Assembly: GCF_006716565.1 (NCBI RefSeq)
Contig: NZ_VFPG01000001.1
Span: 310,001 to 374,000 of the forward strand
From: Nocardia bhagyanarayanae
GTDB lineage: Bacteria > Actinomycetota > Actinomycetes > Mycobacteriales > Mycobacteriaceae
DNA length: 64,000 nt
Direction of reading: 5' to 3'
Positions 33,994-42,634 of this stretch are shown here, one piece after another. The translations under genes were made by a program, and so were the position numbers. Numbering within the stretch: position 1 is the first letter of the stretch; every line of letters begins with the position of its first letter. The notes below the pieces were generated by a model. It was not told the DNA's origin, did not search any database, and was given only the letters and a program-made list of their open reading frames with translations.

Positions 33994-35364
33994 TCAGCCA
34001 CGCACGGCGGCCATGGGTCGGTCGTCATCGGAATCGACGCTCGCCGCGGCGCGCGCCTTCTCGTCGGCGTCGATAGTGGACTCGGCCGAGGTCTCCCGCA
34101 TGAACCAGTAGGTGATCAGCGAGATCGCGATACAGCCGGCCACGTAGTAGAAGTACACCGACTCCGCGCCCGCCTTCTTCAGCGCCAGAGCGATCATCTC
34201 CGCGGTGCCGCCGAAGATGGCGACGGTCAGCGCGTAGGGCAGGCCGACGCCGAGCGCGCGGATCTTGGTCGGGAACAGCTCGGCCTTCACGATGGCGTTG
34301 ATCGAGGTGTAGCCGGTGATGATGACCAGCGCCAGCATCATCAGGCCGAACGCGGCGAACGGGTTGGACGTGTGCGCGAGCAGGGTCATGATCGGCACGG
34401 TCAGCAGCGCGCCGCTCACACCGAAGAAGATCAGCAGCTTGCGGCGGCCGATCTTGTCGGACAATCCGCCGGCCAGCGGCTGCAACACCACGAACACCAG
34501 CAGCGCGACGAAGTTGATCCAAGCCACCGTGCCCTTGGAGATACCGGAGGTGTTGATCATGAACTTCTGCATGTAGGTGGTGTAGGTGTAGAACGCCACC
34601 GTGCCGCCGAGGGTCAGGCCGACCACGAGCAGGCACTCCCTCGGGTACTGCAGCAGCACCTTCAGCGAACCGCGCGAGGACCCGGTCGCCTCCTTCGCAC
34701 CCGAGGCCTCGGCCTCGAACGACGCCGACTCGTCCATCCCGCGCCGCAGCACCATCACGACGAGGGCGCCACACGCACCGATCGCGAACGGGATTCGCCA
34801 ACCCCAGGAATGCATCTGGGCCGAGGTGAGCACCTGCAGCAGCACGATCTGCACGCCGAGGGCGGTGAGCTGACCAGCGACGAGCGTCACGTACTGGAAG
34901 CTCGAGTAGAACCCGCGCCGACCGGCGGACGCGACCTCGGAAAGGTAGGTCGCGCTGGTGGCGTACTCACCGCCGACCGAGAGGCCCTGCAGCAGTCGCG
35001 CGAGCAGCAGCAGCACCGGCGCGGCGATGCCGATGGTCTGGTAGCCCGGAGTGAGCGCGATGAGCAGCGAACCGGCCGCCATCACCGTCACCGACAGGGT
35101 CAGCGCGGCGCGCCTGCCGAACCGGTCCGCGTAGCGGCCGAGCGCCCAGCCGCCGAGCGGGCGCATCAGGAACCCGACCGCGAACACCGCCGCGGTGGAC
35201 AGCAGCTGCGCGGTCGAATCCCCTTCGGGGAAGAATGTTTTCGCGAAGTAGACGCTGAACGCCGCGTAGACGTACCAGTCGTACCACTCCACCAGGTTGC
35301 CGATCGATCCGCGCAGCACGTTCGCGACAACGCGGCGCTCGCTCGTGGGCTGTGTCGTAGTCAC
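33994..35364 (-). CDS. MFS transporter of the metabolite:H+ symporter type
   Basis: 456-residue, twelve-helix permease like the KgtP/ShiA/ProP group that imports organic acids or betaines with protons. Signatures: GNLVEWYDWYVYAAFSVYFA (helix 1), FGRRAALTLSV loop, LLQGLSVGGEYATSATYLSE and SDKIGRRKLLI in the second half, and FPTKIRALGVGLPYAL. GTG start at 35364 with GGAGGAG six bases before, preferred to a TTG 18 bases upstream. First gene of the probable MFS-regulator-kinase-TAXI operon, which suggests the system controls uptake of a carboxylate; substrate not determined. Confidence 0.93.
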   Translation of the reverse strand: MTTTQPTSERRVVANVLRGSIGNLVEWYDWYVYAAFSVYFAKTFFPEGDSTAQLLSTAAVFAVGFLMRPLGGWALGRYADRFGRRAALTLSVTVMAAGSLLIALTPGYQTIGIAAPVLLLLARLLQGLSVGGEYATSATYLSEVASAGRRGFYSSFQYVTLVAGQLTALGVQIVLLQVLTSAQMHSWGWRIPFAIGACGALVVMVLRRGMDESASFEAEASGAKEATGSSRGSLKVLLQYPRECLLVVGLTLGGTVAFYTYTTYMQKFMINTSGISKGTVAWINFVALLVFVVLQPLAGGLSDKIGRRKLLIFFGVSGALLTVPIMTLLAHTSNPFAAFGLMMLALVIITGYTSINAIVKAELFPTKIRALGVGLPYALTVAIFGGTAEMIALALKKAGAESVYFYYVAGCIAISLITYWFMRETSAESTIDADEKARAAASVDSDDDRPMAAVRG

Positions 35365-35436
35365 CCGAATCTCCTCCTTCAACGCATCTTCGCGTCAGCT
35401 GGAAGAGAGTGTGTCGGCAGTCACAAGCGGTTCGGA

Positions 35437-35489
35437 AGCGTGCGGCGGGTTTCCTAACTATCCCTTAGTACGATCCCCCGCCGCACGCT
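35437..35489. terminator. Hairpin downstream of the LLM oxidoreductase gene
   Basis: 13-base perfect arms (35437-35449 with 35477-35489) around a 27-base loop, starting 9 bases after the leftward stop codon. Likely terminator; no U-tract. Confidence 0.6.
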
Positions 35490-35497
35490 CGCGCAGG

Positions 35498-36325
35498 TCA
35501 GGCCCGCAACAAGGGGGCGAGCGCCCGCAGCGATTCGAGGTAGCTGGGGCCCAGCGCCTGCAGGGCGACGTGGTCGGCGCCCGCGTCGAGATGGGCGACG
35601 AGCTGCTCGGCCACCCGCTCCGCGGAGCCGTGCACCGTGAGCTGATCGATCAGCCGGTCGCTGCCCGGGGTCGCGACATCCGCGTCGTCGAAGCCGAGCC
35701 TGCGGAGGTTGGCGACGTAGTTGCCCAGCCCGAGGTACATCGGCACCATCGTGCGACCGACCTCGCGCGCCCGCTCCGGGTCTTCCTCGACGACGAGCTT
35801 CTGCTCTACGGCGAGCAGCGTGCCTTCGCCGAGAATCGCCCGGGCGCGGCGCGAATGCTCGGGGGTAACCAGATACGGAAGGGCGCCCGCGGTCCTGTCG
35901 CGTGCGAGCTCCAGCACGCGCGGACCCAAGGCGGCGAGAGCCAGCCGCTGCTTCGGCACTCCGGCCGCGTCCAGCTCGTCGAGGTACTCGACCAACGCCT
36001 CGTAAGGCTTGCGATACGGGTCGTTGAATTCCGGGTGCCCGACGCCGACGCCGAGCAGGAATCGGCCGGGGTAGCTTTCCTCGATGCGGTGGTACGACTC
36101 CGCGACCGTCTTCGCCGGAGCCGACCAGACGTTCACGATGCTGGTGGCGACCGTGAGCGTTTCCGTCGCGGCGAGCAGCGATTCCACCACGGGCAACTCG
36201 GCGGGCGGAGATCCGCCGAGCCACACCGTCCCGTAGCCGAGCTGCTCCAGCTCGCTCGCGTCGTCCGGAGTCACCCCCTGGTAGCCGCGCCATACACCGA
36301 AACGTCCGAGAGCGTCGATTGTCAT
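35498..36325 (-). CDS. LLM-class (probably F420-dependent) oxidoreductase
   Basis: 275-residue TIM-barrel flavin/F420 oxidoreductase of the luciferase-like family, about the length of the short actinobacterial F420 branch. Seen motifs: GYGTVWLGGSPPAELP near 30-45, VATSIVNVWSAPAKTVAESYHRIEESYPGRFLLGVGVGH (family core, about 59-97) and LAALGPRVLELARDRTAGALPYLVTP. Cofactor is inferred from the family; substrate unknown. Alone between a terminator and the CIRCE-controlled gene on the other strand. Confidence 0.9.
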   Translation of the reverse strand: MTIDALGRFGVWRGYQGVTPDDASELEQLGYGTVWLGGSPPAELPVVESLLAATETLTVATSIVNVWSAPAKTVAESYHRIEESYPGRFLLGVGVGHPEFNDPYRKPYEALVEYLDELDAAGVPKQRLALAALGPRVLELARDRTAGALPYLVTPEHSRRARAILGEGTLLAVEQKLVVEEDPERAREVGRTMVPMYLGLGNYVANLRRLGFDDADVATPGSDRLIDQLTVHGSAERVAEQLVAHLDAGADHVALQALGPSYLESLRALAPLLRA

Positions 36326-36523
36326 GTGGGAGAGGAACAGTTGTTGTTGCCGTTCCTATTCCACACGGCGGTCGACCCCTCGAAAACACAGCGTGCGGCC
36401 GCTTCGAGCGGAGCGCCCGGCCGCCTCCGACGCCGCGGCCGACTGCTTCTGCCGCAACCTTCCGACTGTCCCGACGCGGCGGTCCGGCTGCGCGGAAGGC
36501 ATCGAAACACGTCGCCGAAAGTA

Positions 36524-36550
36524 TTAGCACTCCAGCCGTGAGAGTGCTAA
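36524..36550. promoter_or_regulatory. CIRCE element (HrcA operator)
   Basis: Exact consensus TTAGCACTC (36524-36532), nine bases, GAGTGCTAA (36542-36550). HrcA binds this sequence and represses heat-shock genes. It lies 73 bases upstream of the Hsp20 GTG. Confidence 0.97.
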
Positions 36551-36622
36551 CTTTGAGGGTGCACAGCTTCCGGCGCCCGCCGCCGTGGTGGCGCCGACGT
36601 TATCGAAATGGAGGTGATTGCT

Positions 36623-37066
36623 GTGCTGCGGTTCGATCCATTCCATGACATCGACACCGTTGCTCGCCAGTTGCTCGGCGAGAACGTCGGGTCGTCACGC
36701 GCGCCGCGCTTCATGCCGATGGATCTGTTCAGAGCGGGCGACCACTACGTCCTCAACGCCGATCTGCCCGGCGTGGACCCCGGCTCGGTCGATGTGAGCG
36801 TCGACAACGGCACCCTCACCCTGCGCGCCCAGCGCAGCGTGCCGAGCGAGGAAGGCGTCCAGTGGATCGCCTCCGAGCGCTTCGCGGGCACCTACATGCG
36901 CCAGCTCTCCCTCGGCGACAACGTCGACACCGACAAGATCAGCGCGACCTACAACAACGGTGTCCTCTCGGTGACCATCCCGATCGCCGAACGGGCCAAG
37001 CCGCGCCGCATCGAGATCTCCGGGCACGCGCAGCCGAAGACCATCGAGGCGGGCAGCGGCAGCTGA
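36623..37066 (+). CDS. Hsp20/alpha-crystallin small heat-shock protein
   Basis: 147-residue ATP-independent holdase that binds unfolding proteins. N-terminal arm FDPFHDIDTVARQLLG, alpha-crystallin domain about 32-130 starting MDLFRAGDHYVLNADLPGV, with NGTLTLRAQRS and the NGVLSVTIPIAE strand, and a short C-terminal tail with RRIEI. GTG start at 36623 because a perfect GGAGGTGA sits five bases before it; an ATG 15 bases upstream overlaps that site and is unlikely. Controlled by the CIRCE element upstream, so expected to be HrcA-repressed and heat-induced. Confidence 0.95.
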   Translation: MLRFDPFHDIDTVARQLLGENVGSSRAPRFMPMDLFRAGDHYVLNADLPGVDPGSVDVSVDNGTLTLRAQRSVPSEEGVQWIASERFAGTYMRQLSLGDNVDTDKISATYNNGVLSVTIPIAERAKPRRIEISGHAQPKTIEAGSGS

Positions 37067-37072
37067 GCCATT

Positions 37073-37110
37073 CCGGTACCGCGGTTCGCTGAAGCCTGCC
37101 GCGGTACCGG
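37073..37110. terminator. Hairpin between hsp20 and truA
   Basis: 12-base perfect arms (37073-37084 with 37099-37110) and 14-base loop, between convergent stops at 37066 and 37115; works in both directions. Confidence 0.8.
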
Positions 37111-37114
37111 TCCC

Positions 37115-37990
37115 CTATCCCTCTCCGCCGCAGCAGCCTCTGTTCGGCACGGTGCGCATCTCCCTGGTCTCGGCATTGCGCGCGGCCAAGTCCGCGTCGG
37201 CCGGGTAGTCGACCGCGACCAGGCTCAGGCCGTGGGCGGGCGCGACGGTCACCGCGCTGGAACGCTCGGTCTCGTTCAGGAGTCCGGCGACCCACTCCGG
37301 CGTGCGCCTGCCCTCGCCGACGGCGAGCACCGCGCCGACCAGGCTGCGCACCATGGACCAGCAGAACGCGTCCGCGCTGACGTACGCGGTGAGCAGGTCT
37401 CCCTCGCGCTCCCAGTCGAAGCGCTGCAGTTCGCGGACCGTGGTCGCGCCCTCCCTGCGACGGCAGAACGCCGCGAAATCGTGCAGCCCCAACAGGTTTC
37501 CGGATGCCGCCCGCATGGCCGCCAGATCCACGCCTGGACGGCACGGCACGACGCCGCGGGCGGACAGCGGCTCGGCGCCGTAGGGCGCGGTGGTGAGCCG
37601 GTACACGTAGTGGCGGCGAATCGCCGAGAAGCGCGCGTCGAATTCCGGCGGCGCGAGCCGAGCGGCCTTGATGCGCACGTCTTTCGGGAGGAAGCGCGCC
37701 ATGCGGTGCACGAGCTTGTCGCCGTCGAACTCGGCGGTGGTGTCGAAGTGCGCGACCTGCCCCTCGGCGTGCACCCCGGCGTCCGTGCGACCCGCGACGG
37801 TCAGCTGGATCGGTTCGCGGAAGACCTTGCTCAGCGACTCCTCCAGCACGCCCTGCACGGTGCGCAGTCCCGGCTGGCGGGCCCAGCCGATGAAATCCGT
37901 TCCGTCGTAGGAGATGTCGAGGCGCACCCGGACGGCGGCCGGGGCCTCGGTAGCCGCTGCGGGCTCCGGCTGCGAGCTCACCGTTCCCAT
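37115..37990 (-). CDS. truA: tRNA pseudouridine(38-40) synthase TruA
   Basis: 291-residue enzyme converting uridines 38-40 of tRNA anticodon arms to pseudouridine. Catalytic Asp in [18 protein letters not shown] is clear; other family blocks are [34 protein letters not shown] and [24 protein letters not shown]-terminal 20 residues are a low-complexity extension ([12 protein letters not shown]), and the C-terminus has a basic/cysteine tail. ATG at 37990 is chosen for GGAGG five bases before; a GTG 18 bases upstream is possible. Downstream of the ribosomal operon but separated by the rplQ terminator. Confidence 0.95.
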   Translation of the reverse strand: MGTVSSQPEPAAATEAPAAVRVRLDISYDGTDFIGWARQPGLRTVQGVLEESLSKVFREPIQLTVAGRTDAGVHAEGQVAHFDTTAEFDGDKLVHRMARFLPKDVRIKAARLAPPEFDARFSAIRRHYVYRLTTAPYGAEPLSARGVVPCRPGVDLAAMRAASGNLLGLHDFAAFCRRREGATTVRELQRFDWEREGDLLTAYVSADAFCWSMVRSLVGAVLAVGEGRRTPEWVAGLLNETERSSAVTVAPAHGLSLVAVDYPADADLAARNAETREMRTVPNRGCCGGEG

Positions 37991-38143
37991 CGAATCCTCC
38001 ACTGTCACAACGACTCCTCGTCGAGCCGACCCAAGGTGACCTCGACCGCGCCCGACACGGTCAAGGTCACCTCGAGTCGGGTTGACTCGCGAACCAGCCC
38101 CGCGCTGTCCCGACGGGCGGTGGGCAGGTTCGGCCGATCTACG

Positions 38144-38183
38144 CGAATGAGCCCGCCACCCACAAGGGCGGCGGGCTCATTCG
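38144..38183 (-). terminator. Terminator of the rpsM-rplQ operon
   Basis: 14-base perfect stem (38144-38157 with 38170-38183) with 12-base loop, starting 17 bases after the rplQ stop in the leftward direction. Confidence 0.88.
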
Positions 38184-38200
38184 AGAAAACCCGACCCAGG

Positions 38201-38731
38201 TCAGGCGTCCTTCTTGTCCTCGGCGGACTCGTCGGCCTTCTCCTCGGCGGCGGGAGCCTCGGCGGTCTCGGCGACGGCCTCGTCGGCCTTCTCCTCGACA
38301 GCCTCGGGAGCGGCCTCCTCGGCCTTCTTCGAAGCGGCCACGCGACGGGCACGATCGGCCTCGTTGGTCACGGTCTTCTCCCGGACCAGCTCGATGATCG
38401 CCATCGGCGCGTTGTCACCCTTACGCGGCAGCGTCTTGGTGATGCGGGTGTAGCCACCCTCGCGACCCTCGAACGACGGCCCGATCTCCGCGAAGAGCGA
38501 GTGCACGACGTCCTTGTTGCGGATCACCTTCAGCACCTCGCGACGGTCGGCGAGGGTGCCGCCCTTCGCCTTGGTGATGAGCTTCTCCGCGTAGGGGCGC
38601 ACGGCCTTGGCCTTGGCCTCGGTGGTGGTGATCCGGCCGTGCTCGAAGAGCGCCGTGGCCAGATTGGCGAAGATCGCCTTCTGGTGCGACGCCGACCCGC
38701 CGAAGCGGGCACCCTTCTTGGGCTTAGGCAT
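38201..38731 (-). CDS. rplQ: 50S ribosomal protein L17
   Basis: 176 residues. The first about 118 are the L17 core ([46 protein letters not shown]), lining the peptide exit region. The remainder is an Ala/Glu-rich acidic tail ([18 protein letters not shown]) ending EDKKDA, typical of mycobacteria and relatives and absent from E. coli L17. ATG after AAGGAGAATC. Last gene of the rps/rpoA operon, followed by a strong terminator. Confidence 0.97.
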   Translation of the reverse strand: MPKPKKGARFGGSASHQKAIFANLATALFEHGRITTTEAKAKAVRPYAEKLITKAKGGTLADRREVLKVIRNKDVVHSLFAEIGPSFEGREGGYTRITKTLPRKGDNAPMAIIELVREKTVTNEADRARRVAASKKAEEAAPEAVEEKADEAVAETAEAPAAEEKADESAEDKKDA

Positions 38732-38780
38732 TGTTGATTCTCCTTGTATGCGGCCGGGCCGGGGCGCCTACCCCAGCGGC

Positions 38781-39839
38781 CTAGAGCTGTTCGGTCTCGG
38801 CGTAGTCCTGCTCGCCGCCATCGGTGTCACTGAACGTGCCGCTGTCGCTCCACGTGCCGGTGCTCGCGTCGTAACCCACCACGGAGGACGGGTCGAACGA
38901 CGCCGGGCTGTCCTTCAGCGAGAGGCCGAGCGCGTGCAGCTTGACCTTCACCTCGTCGATGGACTTCTGGCCGAAGTTGCGGATGTCCAGCAGATCCGAC
39001 TCGGTGCGGGCGACCAGCTCGCCCACCGTGTGCACACCCTCGCGCTTGAGGCAGTTGTAGGACCGGACGGTGAGGTCCAGGTCCTCGATCGGCAGACCGA
39101 ACGAGGCGATGTGATCCGCCTCGGCCGGCGAGGGGCCGATCTCGATGCCTTCGGCTTCGACGTTCAGCTCGCGAGCCAGGCCGAACAGCTCGACCAGGGT
39201 CTTGCCCGCCGAGGCGAGCGCGTCCCGCGCGCTGATGGAGTTCTTGGTCTCCACGTCCAGGATGAGCCGGTCGAAGTCGGTGCGCTGCTCGACACGGGTG
39301 GCCTCGACCTTGTAGGTCACCTTGAGCACCGGGGAGTAGATCGAATCCACCGGGATCCGGCCGATTTCCGCACCGGACGCCTTGTTCTGCACAGCGGGGA
39401 CGTAACCGCGACCGCGCTCGACGACGAGCTCGATCTCGAGCTTGCCCTTGTCGTTCAGGGTGGCGATGTGCATGTCCGGGTTGTGCACGACGACGCCGGC
39501 GGGCGGCACGATGTCACCGGCGGTGACGGTGCCGGGGCCCTGCTTGCGCACGTACATCGTCACCGGCTCGTCCTCCTCCGAGGACACGACCAGACCCTTG
39601 AGGTTCAGGATGATGTCGGTGACATCTTCCTTCACGCCGGGAACGGTGGTGAACTCGTGCAGAACGCCGTCGATGCGGATGCTCGTGACCGCGGCCCCCG
39701 GGATCGAGGACAGCAGGGTACGCCGCAGCGAGTTGCCGAGGGTGTAACCGAAGCCCGGCTCGAGGGGTTCGATGGTGAACTTCGAGCGGTTCTCGGCGAC
39801 GACCTCTTCGGTCAGGGTCGGACGCTGGGAAATCAGCAT
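38781..39839 (-). CDS. rpoA: RNA polymerase alpha subunit
   Basis: 352 residues. Alpha N-terminal domain (about 1-230) dimerises and assembles beta subunits: [23 protein letters not shown] linker leads to the C-terminal domain about 250-315 ([40 protein letters not shown]), which binds UP elements and activators, then an acidic tail. Start at ATG 39839 (MLISQRPTL), the family N-terminus with AAGGAGG nine bases before. Sits 49 bases upstream of rplQ in the leftward operon. Confidence 0.98.
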   Translation of the reverse strand: MLISQRPTLTEEVVAENRSKFTIEPLEPGFGYTLGNSLRRTLLSSIPGAAVTSIRIDGVLHEFTTVPGVKEDVTDIILNLKGLVVSSEEDEPVTMYVRKQGPGTVTAGDIVPPAGVVVHNPDMHIATLNDKGKLEIELVVERGRGYVPAVQNKASGAEIGRIPVDSIYSPVLKVTYKVEATRVEQRTDFDRLILDVETKNSISARDALASAGKTLVELFGLARELNVEAEGIEIGPSPAEADHIASFGLPIEDLDLTVRSYNCLKREGVHTVGELVARTESDLLDIRNFGQKSIDEVKVKLHALGLSLKDSPASFDPSSVVGYDASTGTWSDSGTFSDTDGGEQDYAETEQL

Positions 39840-39946
39840 GAGGATCATCCTCCTTTTAGGGCGCCCGCTATTTGACGCCTCGTTTTAAGGGGTTGTGCTG
39901 GACCGTCCGGCGAACCGGACGCCCCAGCACCAGCGGCATTCGCTGA

Positions 39947-40552
39947 TTACTTCGAGTAGTACTCGACGATCAGCTGTTCCTGCAGCGGCACATCGATCTG
40001 GGCGCGCTCCGGCTCCTGGTGGACCAGGATCCGCAGACGGCCCGGGATCACCTGCAGCCAGCCCGGAACCGGGCGATCGCCGAGGGTCTCCCGCGCGACC
40101 TGGAAAGGCAGGGTCGGCAGCGACTTGTCCTTGACATCGATGATGTCGTACTGGCTCACCTTGTAGCTGGGCACGTCGACCTTGACGCCGTTGACCAGGA
40201 AGTGGCCGTGGCTGACCAGCTGGCGGGCCTGGCGGCGGGTGCGCGCCAGACCGGCGCGGTACACGACGTTGTCCAGCCGCAGCTCCAGGAGACGGAGCAG
40301 GTTGTCACCGGTCTTGCCCTTGAGGCGGTTGGCCTCTTCGTAGTACCGGCGGAACTGCTTCTCCATGACGCCGTAGGAGAAGCGAGCCTTCTGCTTCTCC
40401 TGCAGCTGGAGCAGGTATTCGCTCTCCTTGATACGCGCGCGGCCGTGCTGGCCGGGCGGGTAGGGGCGACGCTCGAACGCCTGATCGCCGCCGACGAGGT
40501 CGACGCGCAGACGACGCGACTTGCGGGTGATGGGTCCGGTGTAACGGGCCAT
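39947..40552 (-). CDS. rpsD: 30S ribosomal protein S4
   Basis: 201 residues; primary 16S-binding protein and, in many bacteria, operon autoregulator. N-terminus MARYTGPITRKSRRL lacks the zinc cysteines, the usual zinc-free actinobacterial form. S4 RNA-binding domain at about 90-155 (LDNVVYRAGLARTRRQARQLV, SHGHFLVNGVKVDVPSY). ATG after GGAAAGGAAGGTAG. Between rpsK and rpoA in the leftward operon. Confidence 0.98.
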   Translation of the reverse strand: MARYTGPITRKSRRLRVDLVGGDQAFERRPYPPGQHGRARIKESEYLLQLQEKQKARFSYGVMEKQFRRYYEEANRLKGKTGDNLLRLLELRLDNVVYRAGLARTRRQARQLVSHGHFLVNGVKVDVPSYKVSQYDIIDVKDKSLPTLPFQVARETLGDRPVPGWLQVIPGRLRILVHQEPERAQIDVPLQEQLIVEYYSK

Positions 40553-40574
40553 TTCGTTCTACCTTCCTTTCCCG

Positions 40575-40988
40575 CTAGACGCGACGCCGCTTGGGCGGAC
40601 GGCAGCCGTTGTGCGGCTGCGGGGTGACATCGGAGATCGTGCCCACCTCGAGGCCGGCGGCCTGCAGCGAGCGGATCGCGGTCTCACGGCCCGAACCGGG
40701 GCCCTTGACGAACACGTCGACCTTCTTGACGCCGTGCTCCTGCGCCTTGCGCGCCGCGTTCTCGGCGGCGAGCTGCGCGGCGAACGGGGTCGACTTACGC
40801 GAACCCTTGAAGCCGACGTGACCCGACGACGCCCAGGAGATGACGTTGCCGTTCGGGTCGGTGATGGACACGATCGTGTTGTTGAACGTGCTCTTGATGT
40901 GCGCGTTGCCGTGCGGGACGTTCTTCTTGTCCCTGCGGCGCGACTTCTGGGTCTTCTTGGGGCCGGAGGCCCTGCTCTTAGGAGGCAT
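40575..40988 (-). CDS. rpsK: 30S ribosomal protein S11
   Basis: 137 residues, platform protein of the small subunit that contacts the mRNA exit path. Basic N-terminus ([21 protein letters not shown]), core [19 protein letters not shown] and [20 protein letters not shown], and the conserved end [21 protein letters not shown] at 40988 after AAGTAAGGG. 9 bases from rpsM, 22 from rpsD. Confidence 0.98.
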   Translation of the reverse strand: MPPKSRASGPKKTQKSRRRDKKNVPHGNAHIKSTFNNTIVSITDPNGNVISWASSGHVGFKGSRKSTPFAAQLAAENAARKAQEHGVKKVDVFVKGPGSGRETAIRSLQAAGLEVGTISDVTPQPHNGCRPPKRRRV

Positions 40989-40997
40989 CCGTATCCC

Positions 40998-41369
40998 TTA
41001 CTTCTTCTTGCCTGCGACGGTGCGCTTCGGGCCCTTGCGGGTGCGCGCGTTGGTCTTGGTCCGCTGGCCACGCACGGGCAGGCCACGACGGTGGCGCAGG
41101 CCCTGGTAGCAGCCGATCTCGATCTTGCGGCGGATGTCGGCCTGCACCTCACGGCGCAGGTCACCCTCGACCTTGAACTCCGAGGCCTCGATGTAGTCGC
41201 GGAGCTTGGTCAGGTCGTCGTCGCTGAGGTCCTTCGAACGCAGGTCCGGGCTGACGCCGGTGGCCTCGAGGATCTCCTTGGAGCGGGTACGGCCGATGCC
41301 GAAAATGTAGGTCAGCGCGATCTCCATGCGCTTTTCGCGCGGGAGGTCGACGCCCATGAGACGTGCCAT
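40998..41369 (-). CDS. rpsM: 30S ribosomal protein S13
   Basis: 123 residues, head protein contacting P-site tRNA and the intersubunit bridge. Helix-two-turns-helix core ([20 protein letters not shown]), [20 protein letters not shown] and a very basic C-terminal tail ([13 protein letters not shown]). ATG after AAGGAAACTG. A 205-base spacer separates it from rpmJ upstream and contains a small CACCGG/CCGGTG hairpin but no gene. Confidence 0.98.
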   Translation of the reverse strand: MARLMGVDLPREKRMEIALTYIFGIGRTRSKEILEATGVSPDLRSKDLSDDDLTKLRDYIEASEFKVEGDLRREVQADIRRKIEIGCYQGLRHRRGLPVRGQRTKTNARTRKGPKRTVAGKKK

Positions 41370-41574
41370 GTGGCAGTTTCCTTAATCGTTGCGGAGGTCT
41401 GCTCCCTGTCCGTTCCCCCGTCTTGGTTGGGGCACCGGCCTCCGTACCGGTGGTTGGCTCGCACGCCCCGTTCCCTCTCGCGAGAGCCCGAATTTCCACA
41501 GCGTGCGGCTGGAGCTGGGAGTTCTTCTGTGTGCCAATCCGAACTGCGTTCGGTGCTTGGCGGTGAGACTTCGA

Positions 41575-41688
41575 TCAGCCCTGGCGCTGCTTGTGGCGCA
41601 GGTTGTCGCAGATCACCATGACCCGGCCGTGGCGGCGGATCACCTTGCACTTCTCGCAGATCTTCTTGACGCTCGGCTGAACCTTCAC
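41575..41688 (-). CDS. rpmJ: 50S ribosomal protein L36
   Basis: 37-residue zinc-ribbon protein of the large subunit: reading leftward from the GTG at 41688, [19 protein letters not shown] then [18 protein letters not shown]. The C-x2-C, C and H ligands show the zinc-binding form. It lies between infA and rpsM, its usual place. Confidence 0.97.
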   Translation of the reverse strand: MKVQPSVKKICEKCKVIRRHGRVMVICDNLRHKQRQG

Positions 41689-42004
41689 GTCCGTCCAATC
41701 TCGTTGCGGTCCACACGGGTGTGAACACAGTTTTTCCCCAGCCTGGCGACTGGGGAAGTCTTATTGTCCCCGTCCTCGCGGACGGCGGTCTAGCGGCCCC
41801 TCGGGGAGACACGGCCCCTGGTGGCGAGCGTCGCTCGAGGCTCGGCCCAACCGCCTGTCCGGTGGTTGAATCCGGACTCGACCACCCGCCTGGGGGTCCG
41901 GGGGCGAAGCCCGCCGGGCGGGGCGTGGGGGTTGCACCCCCACAAAACACCAAGTGAATCGACCTGGGCGAGCGCATTTCGCGAGCATGGCTCGCCTGCT
42001 CGAT
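41689..42004 (-). other. 316-base hairpin-rich spacer between infA and rpmJ
   Basis: No gene. Leftward from infA it holds: a 12-base inverted repeat (41951-41962 with 42000-42011) that includes the infA stop and encloses a second stem GGCGAGC/GCTCGCC (41967-41973, 41990-41996); an 8-base stem GTGGGGGT/ACCCCCAC (41925-41943); GGTGGT/ACCACC (41861-41886); and TTCCCCA/TGGGGAA (41734-41757). The run may be an attenuator or an inserted small intergenic repeat (inference). It also has to contain any separate rpmJ promoter. Confidence 0.6.
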
Positions 42005-42226
42005 TCACTTGTAGCGGTAAACGATTCGCCCGCGGGACAGGTCGTAGGGCGAAAGCTCGACGACCACCCGGTCCTCGGGAAGGATGCGAATGTAGTGCTG
42101 CCGCATCTTTCCGCTGATGTGCGCGAGAACCTTGTGCCCGTTCTCGAGCTCGATCCGGAACATCGCATTGGGCAGCGGCTCGACAACTCGACCCTCGACC
42201 TCGATGGCCCCGTCTTTCTTCGCCAT
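42005..42226 (-). CDS. infA: Translation initiation factor IF-1
   Basis: 73-residue OB-fold protein that occupies the ribosomal A site in initiation: [40 protein letters not shown], ending [12 protein letters not shown]. Full family length; ATG at 42226. First gene of the leftward ribosomal group here; its last codons form one arm of the hairpin in the following spacer. The 282-base region upstream, shared with the EspI leader, should carry its promoter. Confidence 0.98.
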
Positions 42227-42508
42227 GTCCTCCGCGATCCCGGTTCGCTGGTCGGCATTGCCGATCGAACCTGGTGTGATTGCCTGGTGTCTGCTTGTAT
42301 GTACCGGTCGGCGTAACCGGACCGGCGGCATGCAAACAGGCGGCGCATAGGTGCACCGCCGCTCCAGCTTACCGGGAGGCATCCGATCCGGCAAAAACAC
42401 CTCGCCGTGAAGTCCCCGGCGTGGCCGCTCCCTGCCCCGCGTCGAGCGACGCCGGTCACGTAAACTGACCGAGTCCAGGAAACGGTCGAGCAGACTTAGG
42501 GGGATGCC

Positions 42509-42634
42509 GTGAGCCAGCGTACCGGGCGTGCCGCAGGCGCCGCGCCCCTCGGCCACGGCGGGGCCGAGCGCGAGCGCAGCGGGCGAGCCATCTCGGGCAC
42601 GATGGAGCCGAGCGACAGTGAGGCGATGCGGTGA
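42509..42634 (+). CDS. Possible 41-residue leader peptide upstream of the EspI-like gene
   Basis: GTG at 42509 preceded by TAGGGGGA, reading [17 protein letters not shown] and ending SDSEAMR, with a stop that overlaps the next start (GTGA at 42631-42634). The overlap and ribosome site argue for translation and coupling; the arginine/glycine-rich composition and lack of any known family argue caution. It could instead be an untranslated leader. Confidence 0.4.

Noticed and set aside
41312..41977. Leftward frame spanning rpsM, rpmJ and the spacer
   Set aside because: It is out of frame with both ribosomal genes and has no homology-like features.
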